This document shows, one piece after another, positions 50,823 to 62,174 of a stretch of 64,000 bases of DNA. Below the pieces are notes generated by a model. It was not told the origin of the DNA. It was given only the letters and a program-made list of their open reading frames with translations, and made no database searches. The DNA is from Staphylococcus debuckii (GTDB taxonomy: Bacteria > Bacillota > Bacilli > Staphylococcales > Staphylococcaceae): positions 2,627,851 to 2,691,850 of the forward strand of contig NZ_CP033460.1 of assembly GCF_003718735.1 (NCBI RefSeq). Reading direction: 5' to 3'. Made by a program: the position numbers and the translations under genes. Every line of letters starts with the position of its first letter. Positions within the stretch are counted from its first letter, which is position 1.

Positions 50823-52215
50823 GTTTGAATCTCACGCCTTGTGCAGTATCTTCAAGGATAATATTTTGTTCTTTTAATTGATCACGAATTTCATCAGCGC
50901 GTGCAAAGTCTTTATTTTTTCGTGCTTCATTACGTTCTTCAATTAAGGCTTCAATATCTTCATCCAACAATTCATCTTGTTGTTTACCTTTTAATGGAAC
51001 ACCTAAGACATCACTGAAGATTTGGAAGACTTCTTTAAAGCGAGCGATTACTTTTTTAGAAGTGGTATTTTCCAATACATATTTATTCGCTAATTTCGCT
51101 AAATCATACCAAGTAGTAATCGCATTTGCTGTATTGAAATCGTCATCCATTACTTTCTCAAATTGTGCCAACAATTGATCAACTTGTTCGATATATTCAG
51201 ATTGTTCTTCAATATCTGTTGCAATGGCTTCACGTTCTTCGATGGCTTGATAACTGTTGCGGATACGTTCCAAACCGCTTTTAGCTGACTCAACTAGTTC
51301 CATATTGTAATTGATTGGACTGCGGTAATGCACACTGATCATAAAGAAACGTAATACATCTGGGTCCACTTCTTTAATAATGTCATGCACTAACACAAAG
51401 TTGCCTAATGACTTACTCATTTTCTCATTATCAATATTAATAAATCCATTATGCATCCAGTAGTTTGCAAATGGTGCATGGTTATGTGCCTCTGATTGTG
51501 CAATTTCATTTTCGTGGTGAGGGAATTGCAAATCACTGCCACCTGCGTGAATATCAATCGTTTCACCCAGTTCATTATATGCCATTACTGAGCATTCAAT
51601 ATGCCAACCTGGACGCCCTTTACCAAATGGACTATCCCAGCTGATTTCGCCTGGTTTGGCTTTTTTCCATAGTGTAAAGTCCAACGCATCTTCTTTTTGT
51701 TCACCTGATTCAATACGTGCGCCGACCTTCAAATCATCAATAGATTGATGGCTTAATTTACCATAGTCTTCGAATTTACGTGTGCGGAAATAAACATCTC
51801 CGCCACTTTCGTAAGCATAGCCTTTATCTACTAAATCTTTAATGAATGCGATAATATCATCCATATGATTCATAACGCGCGGATTAGAAGTCGCTTTTTT
51901 AACATTTAAAGCACCTGTATCTTCGTAAAAAGCTTGGATGTAACGGTCCGCAATTTCAGGGACACTTTCATTCAACTCTTTAGAGCGTTTGATCAATTTG
52001 TCATCCACATCTGTAAAGTTAGAGACGTAATTGACATCATAACCTTTATATTCGAAGTAACGGCGCACCACATCATAATTGATAGCAGGACGTGCGTTTC
52101 CGATATGAATATAGTTATAAACCGTTGGCCCGCAGACGTACATTTTAACTTTACCCGGTTCTAGCGGTTCAAAGGGTTCTTTTTGTCTTGTTAAAGTATT
52201 ATATAATGTAATCAT
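50815..52215 (-). CDS. cysS: Cysteinyl-tRNA synthetase
   Basis: 466-residue class I synthetase. [16 protein letters not shown] is the HIGH region, with Cys of CGP and [22 protein letters not shown] as zinc and substrate ligands; [12 protein letters not shown] is the KMSKS loop. ATG at 52215 (MITLYNTLT) has a GGAGAG SD and overlaps cysE by 17 bases. Regulated with cysE by the T-box upstream. Confidence 0.97.
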   Translation of the reverse strand: MITLYNTLTRQKEPFEPLEPGKVKMYVCGPTVYNYIHIGNARPAINYDVVRRYFEYKGYDVNYVSNFTDVDDKLIKRSKELNESVPEIADRYIQAFYEDTGALNVKKATSNPRVMNHMDDIIAFIKDLVDKGYAYESGGDVYFRTRKFEDYGKLSHQSIDDLKVGARIESGEQKEDALDFTLWKKAKPGEISWDSPFGKGRPGWHIECSVMAYNELGETIDIHAGGSDLQFPHHENEIAQSEAHNHAPFANYWMHNGFINIDNEKMSKSLGNFVLVHDIIKEVDPDVLRFFMISVHYRSPINYNMELVESAKSGLERIRNSYQAIEEREAIATDIEEQSEYIEQVDQLLAQFEKVMDDDFNTANAITTWYDLAKLANKYVLENTTSKKVIARFKEVFQIFSDVLGVPLKGKQQDELLDEDIEALIEERNEARKNKDFARADEIRDQLKEQNIILEDTAQGVRFKRG

Positions 52216-52840
52216 CTTGAATCTCTCCATTCTTAACTTGCTCTAGTTGCTTTTCTAATTGTTTCATTTGTTCGTAAATTGGATCTGGCAGATTGAGATG
52301 GTCAAAGTTTTTACCGATACGTTTACCATGTTGTTTCACAATATGTCCTGGAATACCTACTACTGTTGTATAGCTTGGTACATTTTGCAGTACAACCGAA
52401 TTCGCTCCGATATTAACATTAGAATCTACTTTGATATTGCCTAGAATTTTTGAACCTGCAGCAATTAAAACGTTGTCCCCGATGTCAGGGTGACGTTTCC
52501 CTTTCTCTTTACCAGTACCGCCAAGCGTCACACCTTGATAAATTGTAACGTTATCACCGATAGTACATGTCTCCCCGATAACTACACCCATGCCATGGTC
52601 AATGAATAAACGTTTACCTATTTTAGCTCCCGGATGAATTTCAATACCTGTAAAAAACCGTGAAACTTGCGAAATAATACGCGCAGCCACATAATGCTGC
52701 TTATTATATAATTTATGAGCCACTAAGTGACTCCAAACTGCATGTAGTCCTGCATAAGTTGTTGCAACTTCGAATGCTGTTCTGGCAGCAGGGTCTTGTT
52801 CAAACACCATTTTTATATCGTCTCTCATTCTTCTAAACAC
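52199..52840 (-). CDS. cysE: Serine O-acetyltransferase
   Basis: 213 residues. An N-terminal helical domain is followed by left-handed beta-helix hexapeptide repeats: [44 protein letters not shown] (catalytic His/Asp) and GIPGHIV at the end. Makes O-acetylserine for cysteine. GTG start with AGGAGGGG SD. Under a cysteine-specific T-box. Confidence 0.95.
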   Translation of the reverse strand: MFRRMRDDIKMVFEQDPAARTAFEVATTYAGLHAVWSHLVAHKLYNKQHYVAARIISQVSRFFTGIEIHPGAKIGKRLFIDHGMGVVIGETCTIGDNVTIYQGVTLGGTGKEKGKRHPDIGDNVLIAAGSKILGNIKVDSNVNIGANSVVLQNVPSYTTVVGIPGHIVKQHGKRIGKNFDHLNLPDPIYEQMKQLEKQLEQVKNGEIQDDYII

Positions 52841-52860
52841 GTAATCCCCTCCTAATTATA

Positions 52861-53095
52861 AAAAAAGCACCTCTAACAACTTAATGTCAGAGGTGCAATC
52901 GCACGGTTCCACTCTTCTTCAGCATGTTGAAATACCGCTCAAGCGATTTCTTACATACTCTCAAATAACCCGTATTCATTATTTCATACGCCAAGGTGCA
53001 TTCAATAATAGTTATGATGTGCTCTCAGCTTCCGCACACTCTCTGAACATAAACTACTATCTACTAATCCTCAGTAATCACCTTTAATAATAGGT
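52861..53095 (-). promoter_or_regulatory. T-box riboswitch, cysteine-specific
   Basis: Leader of cysE-cysS on the minus strand. The conserved T-box AGAGTGGAACCGTGCG is at 52900-52915. The terminator is AGAGGTGC/GCACCTCT (52867-52896) with a T run. Stem I contains the AGAGAG/GAAGCTGAGAGC motif. The specifier loop GAATGCACC gives TGC (complement of 52998-53000), a cysteine codon. Uncharged tRNA-Cys should therefore allow read-through into cysE and cysS. Confidence 0.92.
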
Positions 53096-53131
53096 GGTTT
53101 ATTTCAAAAATTCAAGCAACTTCAATATATT

Positions 53132-54586
53132 TTACAGATATTTTTTCAAGCGTGTAAGTACTTTTTCTTTACCTAATACTTCCATCGTATTTGGTAATTC
53201 TGGTCCGTGCATTTCACCAGTTACAGCTACACGAATCGGCATGAATAATTGTTTGCCTTTAATACCAGTTTCTTTTTGAACTGCTTTGATTGTTTTTTTG
53301 ATTTCAGCCGCTTCAAACGGTTCTAAAGCTTCCAATTTGCCATACAAGTGATTCATTAATTCTGGCACTTGTTCACCGCTGATAACTTCTTTTTCTTCGT
53401 CATTCAATTCAATTTCATCACGGAAGAACATTTCAGATAACGGTACAATTTCACCCGCATAACTCATTTCTTTTTGATATAAGCCAATCAATTTGCGGCC
53501 CCAGTCTAAATCTGCTTCAGAAGGAGATTCAGGAATTAAACCAGCATTGATTAAGTGAGGTAAAGCCAATTCAAAGACTTTTTCAGAGTCTTTTTGTTTC
53601 ATATATTGGTTGTTCACCCAAGCTAATTTTTTCTTATCAAAGAAAGCAGGTGATTTTTGCAAGCGGTTTTCATCGAAGATTTTAATGAATTCTTCTTTAG
53701 AGAAGATTTCTTCTTCACCTTCAGGAGACCAGCCAAGCAATGTAATAAAGTTGAACAATGCTTCAGGCAAGTAACCTAAGTCACGATATTGTTCGATAAA
53801 TTGCAAGATTTGACCGTCACGTTTACTTAATTTTTTGCGTTGTTCATTCACGATAAGTGAAATGTGACCGAAACGTGGTGGTTCCCAACCGAACGCTTCA
53901 TAAATCATTAATTGTTTAGGTGTGTTTGAAACGTGATCATCGCCACGGATAACATCAGAAATTTCCATATAATGATCATCTGCTGCTACAGCGAAGTTAT
54001 AAGTCGGAACACCGTCTTTTTTCACAATAACCCAGTCGCCGATATTATCAGATTCAAACGATACTTCACCCTTAACCATATCATCGAATTTATAGACTTT
54101 ACCTTTAGGCACACGGAAACGAATTGAAGGTTGACGGCCTTCTGCTTCGAATGCCGCTTCTTCTTCAGGTGTTAAATGAGCATGTTTACCTGCGTAACGC
54201 GGTGTTGCGCCACGTGCAATCTGTTCTTCACGTTCTTGTTCTAATTCTTCTTCAGTCATATAACATTTATAAGCTTTATCTTCTGCTAATAATTGTTCCA
54301 CTAAAGGATCATAGAATTTCGCACGTTCTGATTGGCGGTACGGACCGTAACCTTTATCTTTGTCCACTGATTCATCCCACTCAAGACCTAACCATTCCAA
54401 ATTGCTGAATTGAGAAGATTCACCATCATCTAAGTTACGTTTTTTATCTGTATCTTCAATACGTACAATAAAATCTCCATCATAATGTTTAGCAAATAAG
54501 TAGTTGAATAGTGCTGTTCTAGCGTTTCCGATATGCAAATAACCTGTTGGACTCGGTGCATATCTTACTCTTACGCGTTCACTCAT
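53132..54586 (-). CDS. gltX: Glutamyl-tRNA synthetase
   Basis: 484-residue class I synthetase. [18 protein letters not shown] is the HIGH region, [10 protein letters not shown] the glutamate site, and KKLSKRDG the KMSKS loop. Staphylococci use it with the GatCAB amidotransferase for Gln-tRNA. ATG at 54586 has AGGAGTG; an upstream GTG overlaps this SD. About 100 bases separate it from the T-box. Confidence 0.97.
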   Translation of the reverse strand: MSERVRVRYAPSPTGYLHIGNARTALFNYLFAKHYDGDFIVRIEDTDKKRNLDDGESSQFSNLEWLGLEWDESVDKDKGYGPYRQSERAKFYDPLVEQLLAEDKAYKCYMTEEELEQEREEQIARGATPRYAGKHAHLTPEEEAAFEAEGRQPSIRFRVPKGKVYKFDDMVKGEVSFESDNIGDWVIVKKDGVPTYNFAVAADDHYMEISDVIRGDDHVSNTPKQLMIYEAFGWEPPRFGHISLIVNEQRKKLSKRDGQILQFIEQYRDLGYLPEALFNFITLLGWSPEGEEEIFSKEEFIKIFDENRLQKSPAFFDKKKLAWVNNQYMKQKDSEKVFELALPHLINAGLIPESPSEADLDWGRKLIGLYQKEMSYAGEIVPLSEMFFRDEIELNDEEKEVISGEQVPELMNHLYGKLEALEPFEAAEIKKTIKAVQKETGIKGKQLFMPIRVAVTGEMHGPELPNTMEVLGKEKVLTRLKKYL

Positions 54587-54874
54587 TATATCGTTCACTC
54601 CTGTTTTTATTGTTTTTCGGAAAAGAAAACCTCAAAAAGCAAGTTGCTCTTTGTTGTCTTAGCTTTCTCCTTATTCATATAGAATGCCAGTGTATTCAGT
54701 GTTGCAGTCTTACACCATTGTCTGGAATCAACAGTTCATTTCGTGACACAAAAATCATCAAACATTCTGTATCCATTCTTATTTATTGTAGCATTACGAG
54801 CGCTATTTGGTAAGCCCAATGCTTGCAAAAATCTAACAGAGCGCTCTGAAGTTTTCTTTTTAAAAAGGTTGGAT

Positions 54875-55933
54875 TTAAATTAATTTAGCAAATATAATAC
54901 GGCCCGACGAAGTTTGTAAAATACTTATGATTTCAATATCTACATATTCACCTACATATGTTTTCGCATCATCAATCACTACCATCGTACCATCTTCTAA
55001 ATAGCCGACACCTTGACCAGGCTCTTTCCCTATTTTTGTCAGCAAGAGATTCATCTGATCGCCTTGACGCACAGTCGGTTTCACCGCTTCCGATAAATCG
55101 TTGACGTTTAAGACTTTCACGCCTTGAACGTGGCAGATTTTATTTAAATTAAAATCAGTAGTAATCACATCTGCTTTATATTTATGTGCTAATTTAATTA
55201 ACAACGCATCAATATCATTATATGATTTTTGAGGATGTATAATCCGCGTAGGATACGTATTGTCGTGCAGACGATTCAAGATATCTAACCCACGTTGCCC
55301 TTTATCTCTCTTCACGCTATCTGTAGAATCTGCCACAATTTGAAGTTCATTGATCACACCTTGCGGAATTAATATCTCACCATCTAAGAATCCGCATTCT
55401 ATCACTTCTAAAATTCTGCCATCAATGACTGCGCTGGTATCAATAATTTTAGGCGCAGCACTGTAGGTGTTCAATTGTGCTGAACGTGCCATTTTTTCAG
55501 GCAGAAACATCAACATCTCGTCTCTTTTTTTCAAACCGAATTGGAACCCTAAGTAACTTAAGAAGACTGTAATGATAATAGGTAAAACATGAAGAAATAA
55601 TGAAGAACCAATTAAATTTAAGATGAAAGAAATCATTACAGAAATTAATAAGCCCATAATCAAACCAATGGCTGCAAATAAAATTTCGATTGCGCTATGA
55701 CGCATAATAAAGATTTCAAGCTTTCGCACATATTTCGTGATGCGCGGAATAAATATTCCAAAGATTAAAAAGAATATTAGTATACCAATTAAGCTGATAA
55801 TATATTTGTTGGCAAGCCAAGGATAAGTATGCAGTATTCCTGTATCACGTGCCACTGACGGGATTATAATAACACCGAGTGTGGCACCTAAGATAATATA
55901 GCTTGCTATCACAATCATTCTAATAATTTTCAC
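54875..55933 (-). CDS. PIN/TRAM domain membrane protein (YacL)
   Basis: 352 residues. Four membrane segments in the first ~130 residues are followed by a PIN nuclease domain (DTSAVIDGRILEVIE; later DIDALLIKLAHKYKADVITTDFNLNKICHVQGV) and a C-terminal TRAM domain (VGYLEDGTMVVIDDAKTYVGEYVDIEII). Nuclease acting at the membrane is inferred. Always next to radA in Firmicutes. Confidence 0.93.
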   Translation of the reverse strand: MKIIRMIVIASYIILGATLGVIIIPSVARDTGILHTYPWLANKYIISLIGILIFFLIFGIFIPRITKYVRKLEIFIMRHSAIEILFAAIGLIMGLLISVMISFILNLIGSSLFLHVLPIIITVFLSYLGFQFGLKKRDEMLMFLPEKMARSAQLNTYSAAPKIIDTSAVIDGRILEVIECGFLDGEILIPQGVINELQIVADSTDSVKRDKGQRGLDILNRLHDNTYPTRIIHPQKSYNDIDALLIKLAHKYKADVITTDFNLNKICHVQGVKVLNVNDLSEAVKPTVRQGDQMNLLLTKIGKEPGQGVGYLEDGTMVVIDDAKTYVGEYVDIEIISILQTSSGRIIFAKLI

Positions 55934-55960
55934 GCTGATGTCCCCCTCTCTTTATCTGTC

Positions 55961-57331
55961 TCAGCGTTTCATCAAGGCGAAATCAAGCGCTTCATGTACA
56001 CTTGTGACGCCGATAACTTGGATTCCATCAGGGAAATCCCAACCGCCAATATTTGTTTTAGGGATAATCACACGTTTAAATCCAAGTTTCGCTGCTTCTT
56101 GTACGCGTTGCTCAATGCGTGAAACGCGACGTACTTCACCAGTCAATCCTACTTCACCCACATAGCAATCCATTCCGTTGACTGGCTGATCTTTAAAACT
56201 AGAAGCAATCGAAGCAATAATTGCTAAATCGACAGCTGGTTCAGTTAATCTGACCCCGCCTGCTACTTTGATATAAGCATCTTGCTGTTGCAATAAATAG
56301 CTTTCCTTCTTCTCAAGTACAGCCATCAATAAATTCAAACGGTTATGGTCGATACCTGTAGCCATCCGTCTAGGATTATTGAAAGTTGTCGGTGTAACCA
56401 AGGCTTGTACTTCAATCAATAGCGGTCTGGTACCTTCCATGGTTGGCACGATAGTCGAACCTGCTACATTGGTAGAACGTTCTTCTAAGAACATTTCGGA
56501 AGGATTTTTCACGCCCTTTAATCCGCTATGTTTCATTTCAAAAATACCCATTTCGTTAGTTGAGCCGAAGCGGTTTTTAACTGCGCGCAAGATACGATAG
56601 GCATGGTGTTCATCACCTTCAAAATACAATACTGTATCCACCATGTGTTCTAGTAATCTCGGCCCTGCAATTTGGCCTTCTTTCGTTACATGTCCTACTA
56701 TAAAGGTCGCAATATTCATCTGCTTTGCAATGCCCATTAAAATTTGCGTACTTTCTCTTACTTGCGAGACCGAACCTGGCGCAGAATTGATATCCGGGTG
56801 GTAAATTGTTTGAATCGAATCTACCACTACTAAATCAGGTTGTGTCTGTTTGACCGCTTCTTTAATCACTTCTAAATCTGTTTCTGCAAATACGTTCAAA
56901 TTGCTAGAATCTTCGTCTAGACGATCTGCACGCAATTTTGTTTGGTTAAGTGATTCTTCACCTGTTATATATAATACTTTTTTCTTTTGTGATAAGGCTG
57001 AACAGATTTGCAGCAGCAACGTAGATTTACCAATCCCTGGATCTCCGCCGATTAAGACCAGCGACCCTTGTACAACACCGCCTCCTAAGACTCTGTCGAA
57101 TTCAGGAGAACTCGTTTGAATACGTGGAGTCGTCTCATTTTGTACTTGATTCAGCTTCGTTACTTTCGCTGTCTGCTCACGTGTACGCATGCCTCTGCCG
57201 CTTGGTGCTTCTTTCTTTTCAACGACTTCTTCCATTTGGTTCCAAGCTCCGCAATTCGGACATTTACCCATCCATTTCGGAGATTGGTACCCACATGCCA
57301 TACACTCAAAAATGACTTTTTTCTTTGCCAA
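55961..57331 (-). CDS. radA: DNA repair protein RadA
   Basis: 456 residues. N-terminal zinc finger [19 protein letters not shown], Walker [15 protein letters not shown], Walker [12 protein letters not shown], the [15 protein letters not shown] (KNRFG) motif, and a Lon-like C-terminal domain. Helps branch migration in recombination. TTG start (57331), seven bases after AGGAGG; the nearer GTG touches the SD. Confidence 0.95.
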   Translation of the reverse strand: MAKKKVIFECMACGYQSPKWMGKCPNCGAWNQMEEVVEKKEAPSGRGMRTREQTAKVTKLNQVQNETTPRIQTSSPEFDRVLGGGVVQGSLVLIGGDPGIGKSTLLLQICSALSQKKKVLYITGEESLNQTKLRADRLDEDSSNLNVFAETDLEVIKEAVKQTQPDLVVVDSIQTIYHPDINSAPGSVSQVRESTQILMGIAKQMNIATFIVGHVTKEGQIAGPRLLEHMVDTVLYFEGDEHHAYRILRAVKNRFGSTNEMGIFEMKHSGLKGVKNPSEMFLEERSTNVAGSTIVPTMEGTRPLLIEVQALVTPTTFNNPRRMATGIDHNRLNLLMAVLEKKESYLLQQQDAYIKVAGGVRLTEPAVDLAIIASIASSFKDQPVNGMDCYVGEVGLTGEVRRVSRIEQRVQEAAKLGFKRVIIPKTNIGGWDFPDGIQVIGVTSVHEALDFALMKR

Positions 57332-57440
57332 TTTCACACCTCCTATTTTTTGTGAAAAGCATAATTATTTTACACCTTTACTATGCTAAATTCCATCATA
57401 TCAGATTTTGAATTTTTACAGGGTCTCAAATGCATAAAGA

Positions 57441-57482
57441 AAGAGCACACGCTGACATTACAATGCAACGCATGCTCTTACT
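57441..57482 (-). terminator. Terminator of the clpC operon
   Basis: AAGAGCATGCG...GTGTGCTCTT stem followed by TCTTTAT on the minus strand. Confidence 0.75.
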
Positions 57483-57507
57483 CTATCTATTTGATTTGTA
57501 TTTGATT

Positions 57508-59973
57508 TTACGCTTTTGTAGCTGTTTTAACCGTTTCATCTGTTTCACGATCATTGATGTTATATTCAAATTTTTCGCCGTTATGATCAACAACTACATC
57601 TTTGCCTTCTAATTGGTTGCCGTCTAAGATCAATTCACTCAAGTTGTCTTCAACTGTTTTTTGAATTGCTCTGATAAGCGGACGTGCACCATATTGAGGG
57701 TCGTAACCTTCTTCAGCAATTTTTTCTTTAGCTTTTTCAGTAACGCTGATATTAATATCTTGTTCAGATAAGCGTTCTGTAAGTTTATTAACCATTTTAG
57801 TTACGATTTCTTTTAATTCTTCTTTATTAAGTTTGTGGAAGACGATAATGTCATCTACACGGTTTAAGAATTCAGGGCGGAAGGCATTTTTCAATTCTTT
57901 CAACATTGTACTGCGAATTGTTTCATAGTCTTGGCCTTCTGATGAACCGCCGCCGAAGCCTGTAAAGCGTTGGTCTTGTAATTCTTGTGCACCAACGTTT
58001 GAAGTCATAACAATGACTGTGTTACGGAAATCGACTCTGCGTCCTTTAGTATCAGTTAAGAAACCATCATCTAAGACTTGAAGCAAGATATTGAATACAT
58101 CTGGATGTGCTTTTTCGATTTCATCAAACAAGATAACTGAATAAGGTTTACGTCTTACTTTTTCAGTTAATTGTCCGCCGTCATCATGACCTACATAGCC
58201 TGGAGGGGCACCAACTAAACGACTGACTGAGTGTTTTTCCATGAACTCACTCATGTCTACACGAATCATTGCATCTTCGTCCCCGAACATTGATTCAGCT
58301 AAGGCACGAGCCAATTCTGTTTTACCTACACCAGTTGGTCCTAAGAAGATAAAGCTTCCGATTGGACGTTTAGGGTCTTTCAATCCTGCACGAGCACGTC
58401 TTACGGCTTTACTGATTGAAGTGACAGCATCTTTTTGACCGATAACACGTTCATGCAATGTGTCTTCTAAGTTCAACAGACGTTCTGATTCTGTTTCGTT
58501 CAGACGAGTCAATGGAATACCAGTCCATCCTGCAATCACTTCAGCGATGTCATTTTCACTTAATGTGGTATTAGAACCGCCTTGTGCATTTTTCCATTCG
58601 TTTTTAGCGTCTTCATATTGTTTTTCTAATTTAGTTTGTTTATCACGAAGGTTAGCAGCATTTTCAAATTCTTGTGAATGTACAGCTGCATCTTTTTCGT
58701 TTTTCACTTTTTCAATTTCTTGTTCGATTTCTTTCAAGTTTGTTGGTGTGGTATGACTTTTAAGTCTTACTTTAGAACTTGCTTCATCGATTAAGTCGAT
58801 AGCTTTATCTGGTAAGAAGCGATCTGAAACGTAACGGTCACTTAAACGTGCTGCTGCTTCGATAGCTTCATCAGAGATATTAATACGGTGATGTGCTTCA
58901 TAACGATCACGTAGACCTTTCAAGATAGATACTGTGTCTTCAACAGTTGGTTCATCTACTTGTACAGGTTGGAAACGACGTTCTAACGCTGCGTCTTTTT
59001 CAATGTGTTTACGATATTCGTCTAATGTTGTGGCACCGATTGCTTGCAATTCACCACGTGCAAGTGCTGGTTTCAAGATGTTAGAGGCATCAATTGCGCC
59101 TTCAGCACCGCCTGCACCGATTAATGTGTGCAATTCATCGATGAATAAGATAACATCACCTGCTTGGCGAATTTCTTCCATTACTTTTTTAAGTCTTTCT
59201 TCGAATTCACCACGATATTTAGTACCAGCAACCACTGTGCCCATATCTAGAGACATCACACGTTTATTTTTCAATGTTTCAGGTACTTCATTATTCACAA
59301 TCGCTTGAGCTAAGCCTTCTGCAATTGCTGTTTTACCTACACCAGGTTCCCCGATTAATACTGGGTTGTTTTTAGTACGACGGCTCAATACTTCGATCAC
59401 ACGTGTGATTTCTGCGTCACGTCCGACAACAGGATCTAATGTGCCGTCTTTAGCAATCGCTGTTAAATCACGTGCTAAACCATCTAATGTCGGTGTGTTA
59501 TTAGATTTTGCGGCTTGCGCATTTTTGTTGCTCATTTCCGGACTGCCAAGTGCTTTAACAACTTGAGCACGTGCTTTTGTAATATTTAAGTCTAAGTTTG
59601 CAAACACACGTGCTGCTACGCCTTCATTTTCACGGATTAAACCAAGCAAGATATGCTCTGTTCCGACGAAATTATGGTGAAGTTTACGTGCTTCATCCAT
59701 TGAAAGTTCGATAACTTTCTTAGCTCTTGGCGTATAGTGCAATGTGCCGACTTGTTCTTGACCTTGTCCGATTAGTTTCTCTACTTCTGCTACTACAAGA
59801 TCTTCTGTAATACCGAAACTTTCTAATACTTTAGCTGCGATGCCTTCTGGTTCTTTCATTAAACCGAGAAGTAAGTGTTCAGTTCCGATATTTGAGTGAT
59901 TCAAACGAATCGCTTCTTCTTGTGCATGCGCTAATACACGCTGTGCACGTTCTGTAAGTCTGCCGAATAACAT
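57508..59973 (-). CDS. clpC: ATP-dependent Clp protease ATPase ClpC
   Basis: 821 residues. Two N-terminal Clp repeats ([30 protein letters not shown]), ATPase domain 1 with [15 protein letters not shown], a middle coiled-coil domain with a UVR motif (about residues 410-480), and ATPase domain 2 with [16 protein letters not shown]. Works with ClpP and the adaptor McsB/McsA in protein quality control. Last gene of the CtsR operon. Confidence 0.97.
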   Translation of the reverse strand: MLFGRLTERAQRVLAHAQEEAIRLNHSNIGTEHLLLGLMKEPEGIAAKVLESFGITEDLVVAEVEKLIGQGQEQVGTLHYTPRAKKVIELSMDEARKLHHNFVGTEHILLGLIRENEGVAARVFANLDLNITKARAQVVKALGSPEMSNKNAQAAKSNNTPTLDGLARDLTAIAKDGTLDPVVGRDAEITRVIEVLSRRTKNNPVLIGEPGVGKTAIAEGLAQAIVNNEVPETLKNKRVMSLDMGTVVAGTKYRGEFEERLKKVMEEIRQAGDVILFIDELHTLIGAGGAEGAIDASNILKPALARGELQAIGATTLDEYRKHIEKDAALERRFQPVQVDEPTVEDTVSILKGLRDRYEAHHRINISDEAIEAAARLSDRYVSDRFLPDKAIDLIDEASSKVRLKSHTTPTNLKEIEQEIEKVKNEKDAAVHSQEFENAANLRDKQTKLEKQYEDAKNEWKNAQGGSNTTLSENDIAEVIAGWTGIPLTRLNETESERLLNLEDTLHERVIGQKDAVTSISKAVRRARAGLKDPKRPIGSFIFLGPTGVGKTELARALAESMFGDEDAMIRVDMSEFMEKHSVSRLVGAPPGYVGHDDGGQLTEKVRRKPYSVILFDEIEKAHPDVFNILLQVLDDGFLTDTKGRRVDFRNTVIVMTSNVGAQELQDQRFTGFGGGSSEGQDYETIRSTMLKELKNAFRPEFLNRVDDIIVFHKLNKEELKEIVTKMVNKLTERLSEQDINISVTEKAKEKIAEEGYDPQYGARPLIRAIQKTVEDNLSELILDGNQLEGKDVVVDHNGEKFEYNINDRETDETVKTATKA

Positions 59974-59984
59974 AGCATAACCTC

Positions 59985-60989
59985 CTATTTTATATGTTCT
60001 CTAATAATATTTGCTCTTTGTTCATTTATCGATACTTCATCTGTGTCATTTATTAAAAATGGTGTTTGTATAGCGACCATCATTTCATTAAAATTAAAGT
60101 CTGGTATTTCAATATACCCTAAATCTATACCTAGTTTCACTTCGCTGAGTCGCATTGCCGCTTCTTCAAGTGACATCAAGCGACTATATCGCAACAATCC
60201 GAAAGAACGATAGATGCGATTTTCCATTTCAACTGAACTATGTTGATCCAATTGTTTTCTGACATTCAATTCTTCTGTAATGATTTGTTGTACAATCTCT
60301 ATTAATGTTTCTATAATTTGTTCTTCTGTTCTTCCCAACGTCAATTGGTTTGAAACTTGGAAGACGTGGCCATACACTTGCGAGCCTTCACCATAAATGC
60401 CTCTGATGGTGAAGCCGAAGCGGTTAATCGTTTGCGCGATTCGATTCATACGTTTGGTAATCGAAAGGCCGGGCAAATGCAACATTACGCTGGCACGCAT
60501 TCCTGTACCAATATTCGTGGGACAGGTTGTAAGATAACCAAGTGTTTCGTCAAAGCTTATGCTGAGTTTGCGATCTAACTCATCGTCCACTTCTGAAGCC
60601 TTTTGAAATAAAGATTCAAGATTCATATCGGTACTCATTGTTTGAATCCGGATATGATCTTCTTCATTTACCATTATGCTTAATGATTCATCTTCATTCA
60701 ACAATACTGCTGAGGCAGGTTGTTTAATCAGCTCTGAACTAATTAAATGTTTGGCTACAAGTTTAAGTTTATCTCTTTGTTCCAGATTGCTCAGCTGCAA
60801 AGTTTGCATTTTCGGCAATGCATCTTGTACTTCATTAATTACCTTTTGACCTTCAATATCTGAAGTAAACATTAAGGGGTGCACATGATTATCCAAGTTT
60901 CTTGCGAGTCGAATGCGTGAAGACATTACCACAGGTGTTTCTTCACCATGTTCCATCCATTCACTCATATACATTGAATGTTCTTTCAT
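59985..60989 (-). CDS. mcsB: Protein arginine kinase McsB
   Basis: 334 residues of the phosphagen kinase fold: [13 protein letters not shown] (ATP phosphate contacts), [22 protein letters not shown] (conserved Cys loop), and [20 protein letters not shown]. It marks proteins with phosphoarginine for ClpCP and inactivates CtsR. Start at 60989, eight bases from GAGGG; a longer frame overlaps mcsA and is not used. Confidence 0.95.
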   Translation of the reverse strand: MKEHSMYMSEWMEHGEETPVVMSSRIRLARNLDNHVHPLMFTSDIEGQKVINEVQDALPKMQTLQLSNLEQRDKLKLVAKHLISSELIKQPASAVLLNEDESLSIMVNEEDHIRIQTMSTDMNLESLFQKASEVDDELDRKLSISFDETLGYLTTCPTNIGTGMRASVMLHLPGLSITKRMNRIAQTINRFGFTIRGIYGEGSQVYGHVFQVSNQLTLGRTEEQIIETLIEIVQQIITEELNVRKQLDQHSSVEMENRIYRSFGLLRYSRLMSLEEAAMRLSEVKLGIDLGYIEIPDFNFNEMMVAIQTPFLINDTDEVSINEQRANIIREHIK

Positions 60990-60993
60990 GCAG

Positions 60994-61521
60994 CTATCCC
61001 TCGCTTTCTGCTTGAAGTGCTTTAATTTCATCGCGTACTACAGCCGCTTCTTCAAACAATTGCTTATCTACTAATTGCTGTAAATATTTATTTTTAGATT
61101 CGATTAATTTCTTAAGTGCTATTTTATGCGTTGAGGAAACAGGTGTTTTACCGACATGTTCAAATTGTCCACCTTGCACACGTCTTACAATATCCACAAT
61201 ATCCTCTTTGAAAGTCGTGTAGCATTGCGCACATCCGAATTTCCCTTTATAGGCAATATCTTTAATTGTCATATGGCAGTTTGGGCAGCGCTTTTCTTCT
61301 TTAACATTGAATTCTTCTAAATGAATACCATGCTTTGTCGCTAAGTGCTGCAAGATTTGTTTGATTACAAATGAACCTTCCATATCTTCTTGATGATTCT
61401 CAAATGAAGGTTCTTCATCGTAATTTTCTGCTTTGATAGGTTCAACATGTTCAGGATATGCTTCTTTCAGCATTCCATCATGCTTTTCAGAATCTATTGC
61501 TTCTATTTTATCGTCAGACAT
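60994..61521 (-). CDS. mcsA: McsA, activator of McsB, lacking the N-terminal zinc finger
   Basis: 175 residues. The second zinc finger (CPNCHMTI...[10 protein letters not shown], about residues 80-102) and the C-terminal UVR motif ([21 protein letters not shown]) are intact. The first finger, which begins S. aureus and Bacillus McsA as CxxC...CxxC, is missing; instead residues 1-50 are an acidic Cys-free stretch ([15 protein letters not shown]...). No other frame encodes those cysteines. ATG at 61521 has a perfect AGGAGG SD, and only 18 bases separate it from ctsR, so the start is firm. Confidence 0.92.
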   Translation of the reverse strand: MSDDKIEAIDSEKHDGMLKEAYPEHVEPIKAENYDEEPSFENHQEDMEGSFVIKQILQHLATKHGIHLEEFNVKEEKRCPNCHMTIKDIAYKGKFGCAQCYTTFKEDIVDIVRRVQGGQFEHVGKTPVSSTHKIALKKLIESKNKYLQQLVDKQLFEEAAVVRDEIKALQAESEG

Positions 61522-61539
61522 GTGCAACCTCCTTGTCTA

Positions 61540-62001
61540 TTAATAATAATTAATGACTGGCAAGAGCTGTTTCAATATATTTGCTCGTACAATATCTCTT
61601 GCCGCTACATCCATTCTTAGCGTGTCGCGATCGACCACTGCTAGAATCATTTTCGCTTCACGAATAGTAATATATTGATTTTCAAGCAAGCCTTCAATCA
61701 CATAGTGCGCTTGTTGCTGAGAAATAGAATCTCCGATAATTTGTAAGAGATGGTCAATATAACCTTTTGTATCTTTCGTTTCAACTTTGGTGATTCTTAT
61801 ATAACCGCCGCCGCCACGTTTACTTTCTATTTCATAACCGTGTTCATTGGTGAATCTTGTCTTAATCACATAATTAAGTTGAGAAGGTACACAGTCAAAG
61901 CGTTGCGCAATATTGGCTCTTTGAATCTCAACAACATCCTTATTTGATTCCTCAAATAAATGTTTAATGTATTGTTCTATGATGTCGGACATATTATGCA
62001 T
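61540..62001 (-). CDS. ctsR: Heat-shock repressor CtsR
   Basis: 153 residues: [22 protein letters not shown]... winged-helix domain with [21 protein letters not shown], then the [11 protein letters not shown] glycine loop that senses heat, and a C-terminal McsB-interaction helix. Represses its own operon, clpP and others. GGGGTG SD at 62001. First gene of ctsR-mcsA-mcsB-clpC. Confidence 0.97.
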   Translation of the reverse strand: MHNMSDIIEQYIKHLFEESNKDVVEIQRANIAQRFDCVPSQLNYVIKTRFTNEHGYEIESKRGGGGYIRITKVETKDTKGYIDHLLQIIGDSISQQQAHYVIEGLLENQYITIREAKMILAVVDRDTLRMDVAARDIVRANILKQLLPVINYY

Positions 62002-62016
62002 GGATATCACCCCTTT

Positions 62017-62064
62017 TTTGACCTTCTTTGACTATATTATATGACCAACTTTGACCTTTTTCAA
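62017..62064 (-). promoter_or_regulatory. ctsR promoter with two CtsR operators
   Basis: Minus-strand TTGAAA (62059-62064), 17 bases, TATAAT (62036-62041). Two heptad pairs of the GGTCAAA type: 62017-62033 (AGTCAAA-N3-GGTCAAA) and 62040-62056 (GGTCAAA-N3-GGTCATA). One covers the spacer, the other the region just downstream of -10, so bound CtsR would block polymerase fully. Confidence 0.9.
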
Positions 62065-62174
62065 CCAATATGTTTCTAAAAAATTTGGTTTTCGTGAAAA
62101 ATTGGGATGTAACTTACTACCATTTTAATGTATGATATGGTATGAAAATAAAAAAATAAAGGATGAAGAAAAAC

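Noticed and set aside
54840-54874. CAGAGCGCTCTG palindrome as yacL terminator
   Set aside because: The stem is only four pairs around a four-base loop and the T tract is interrupted; too weak to call.
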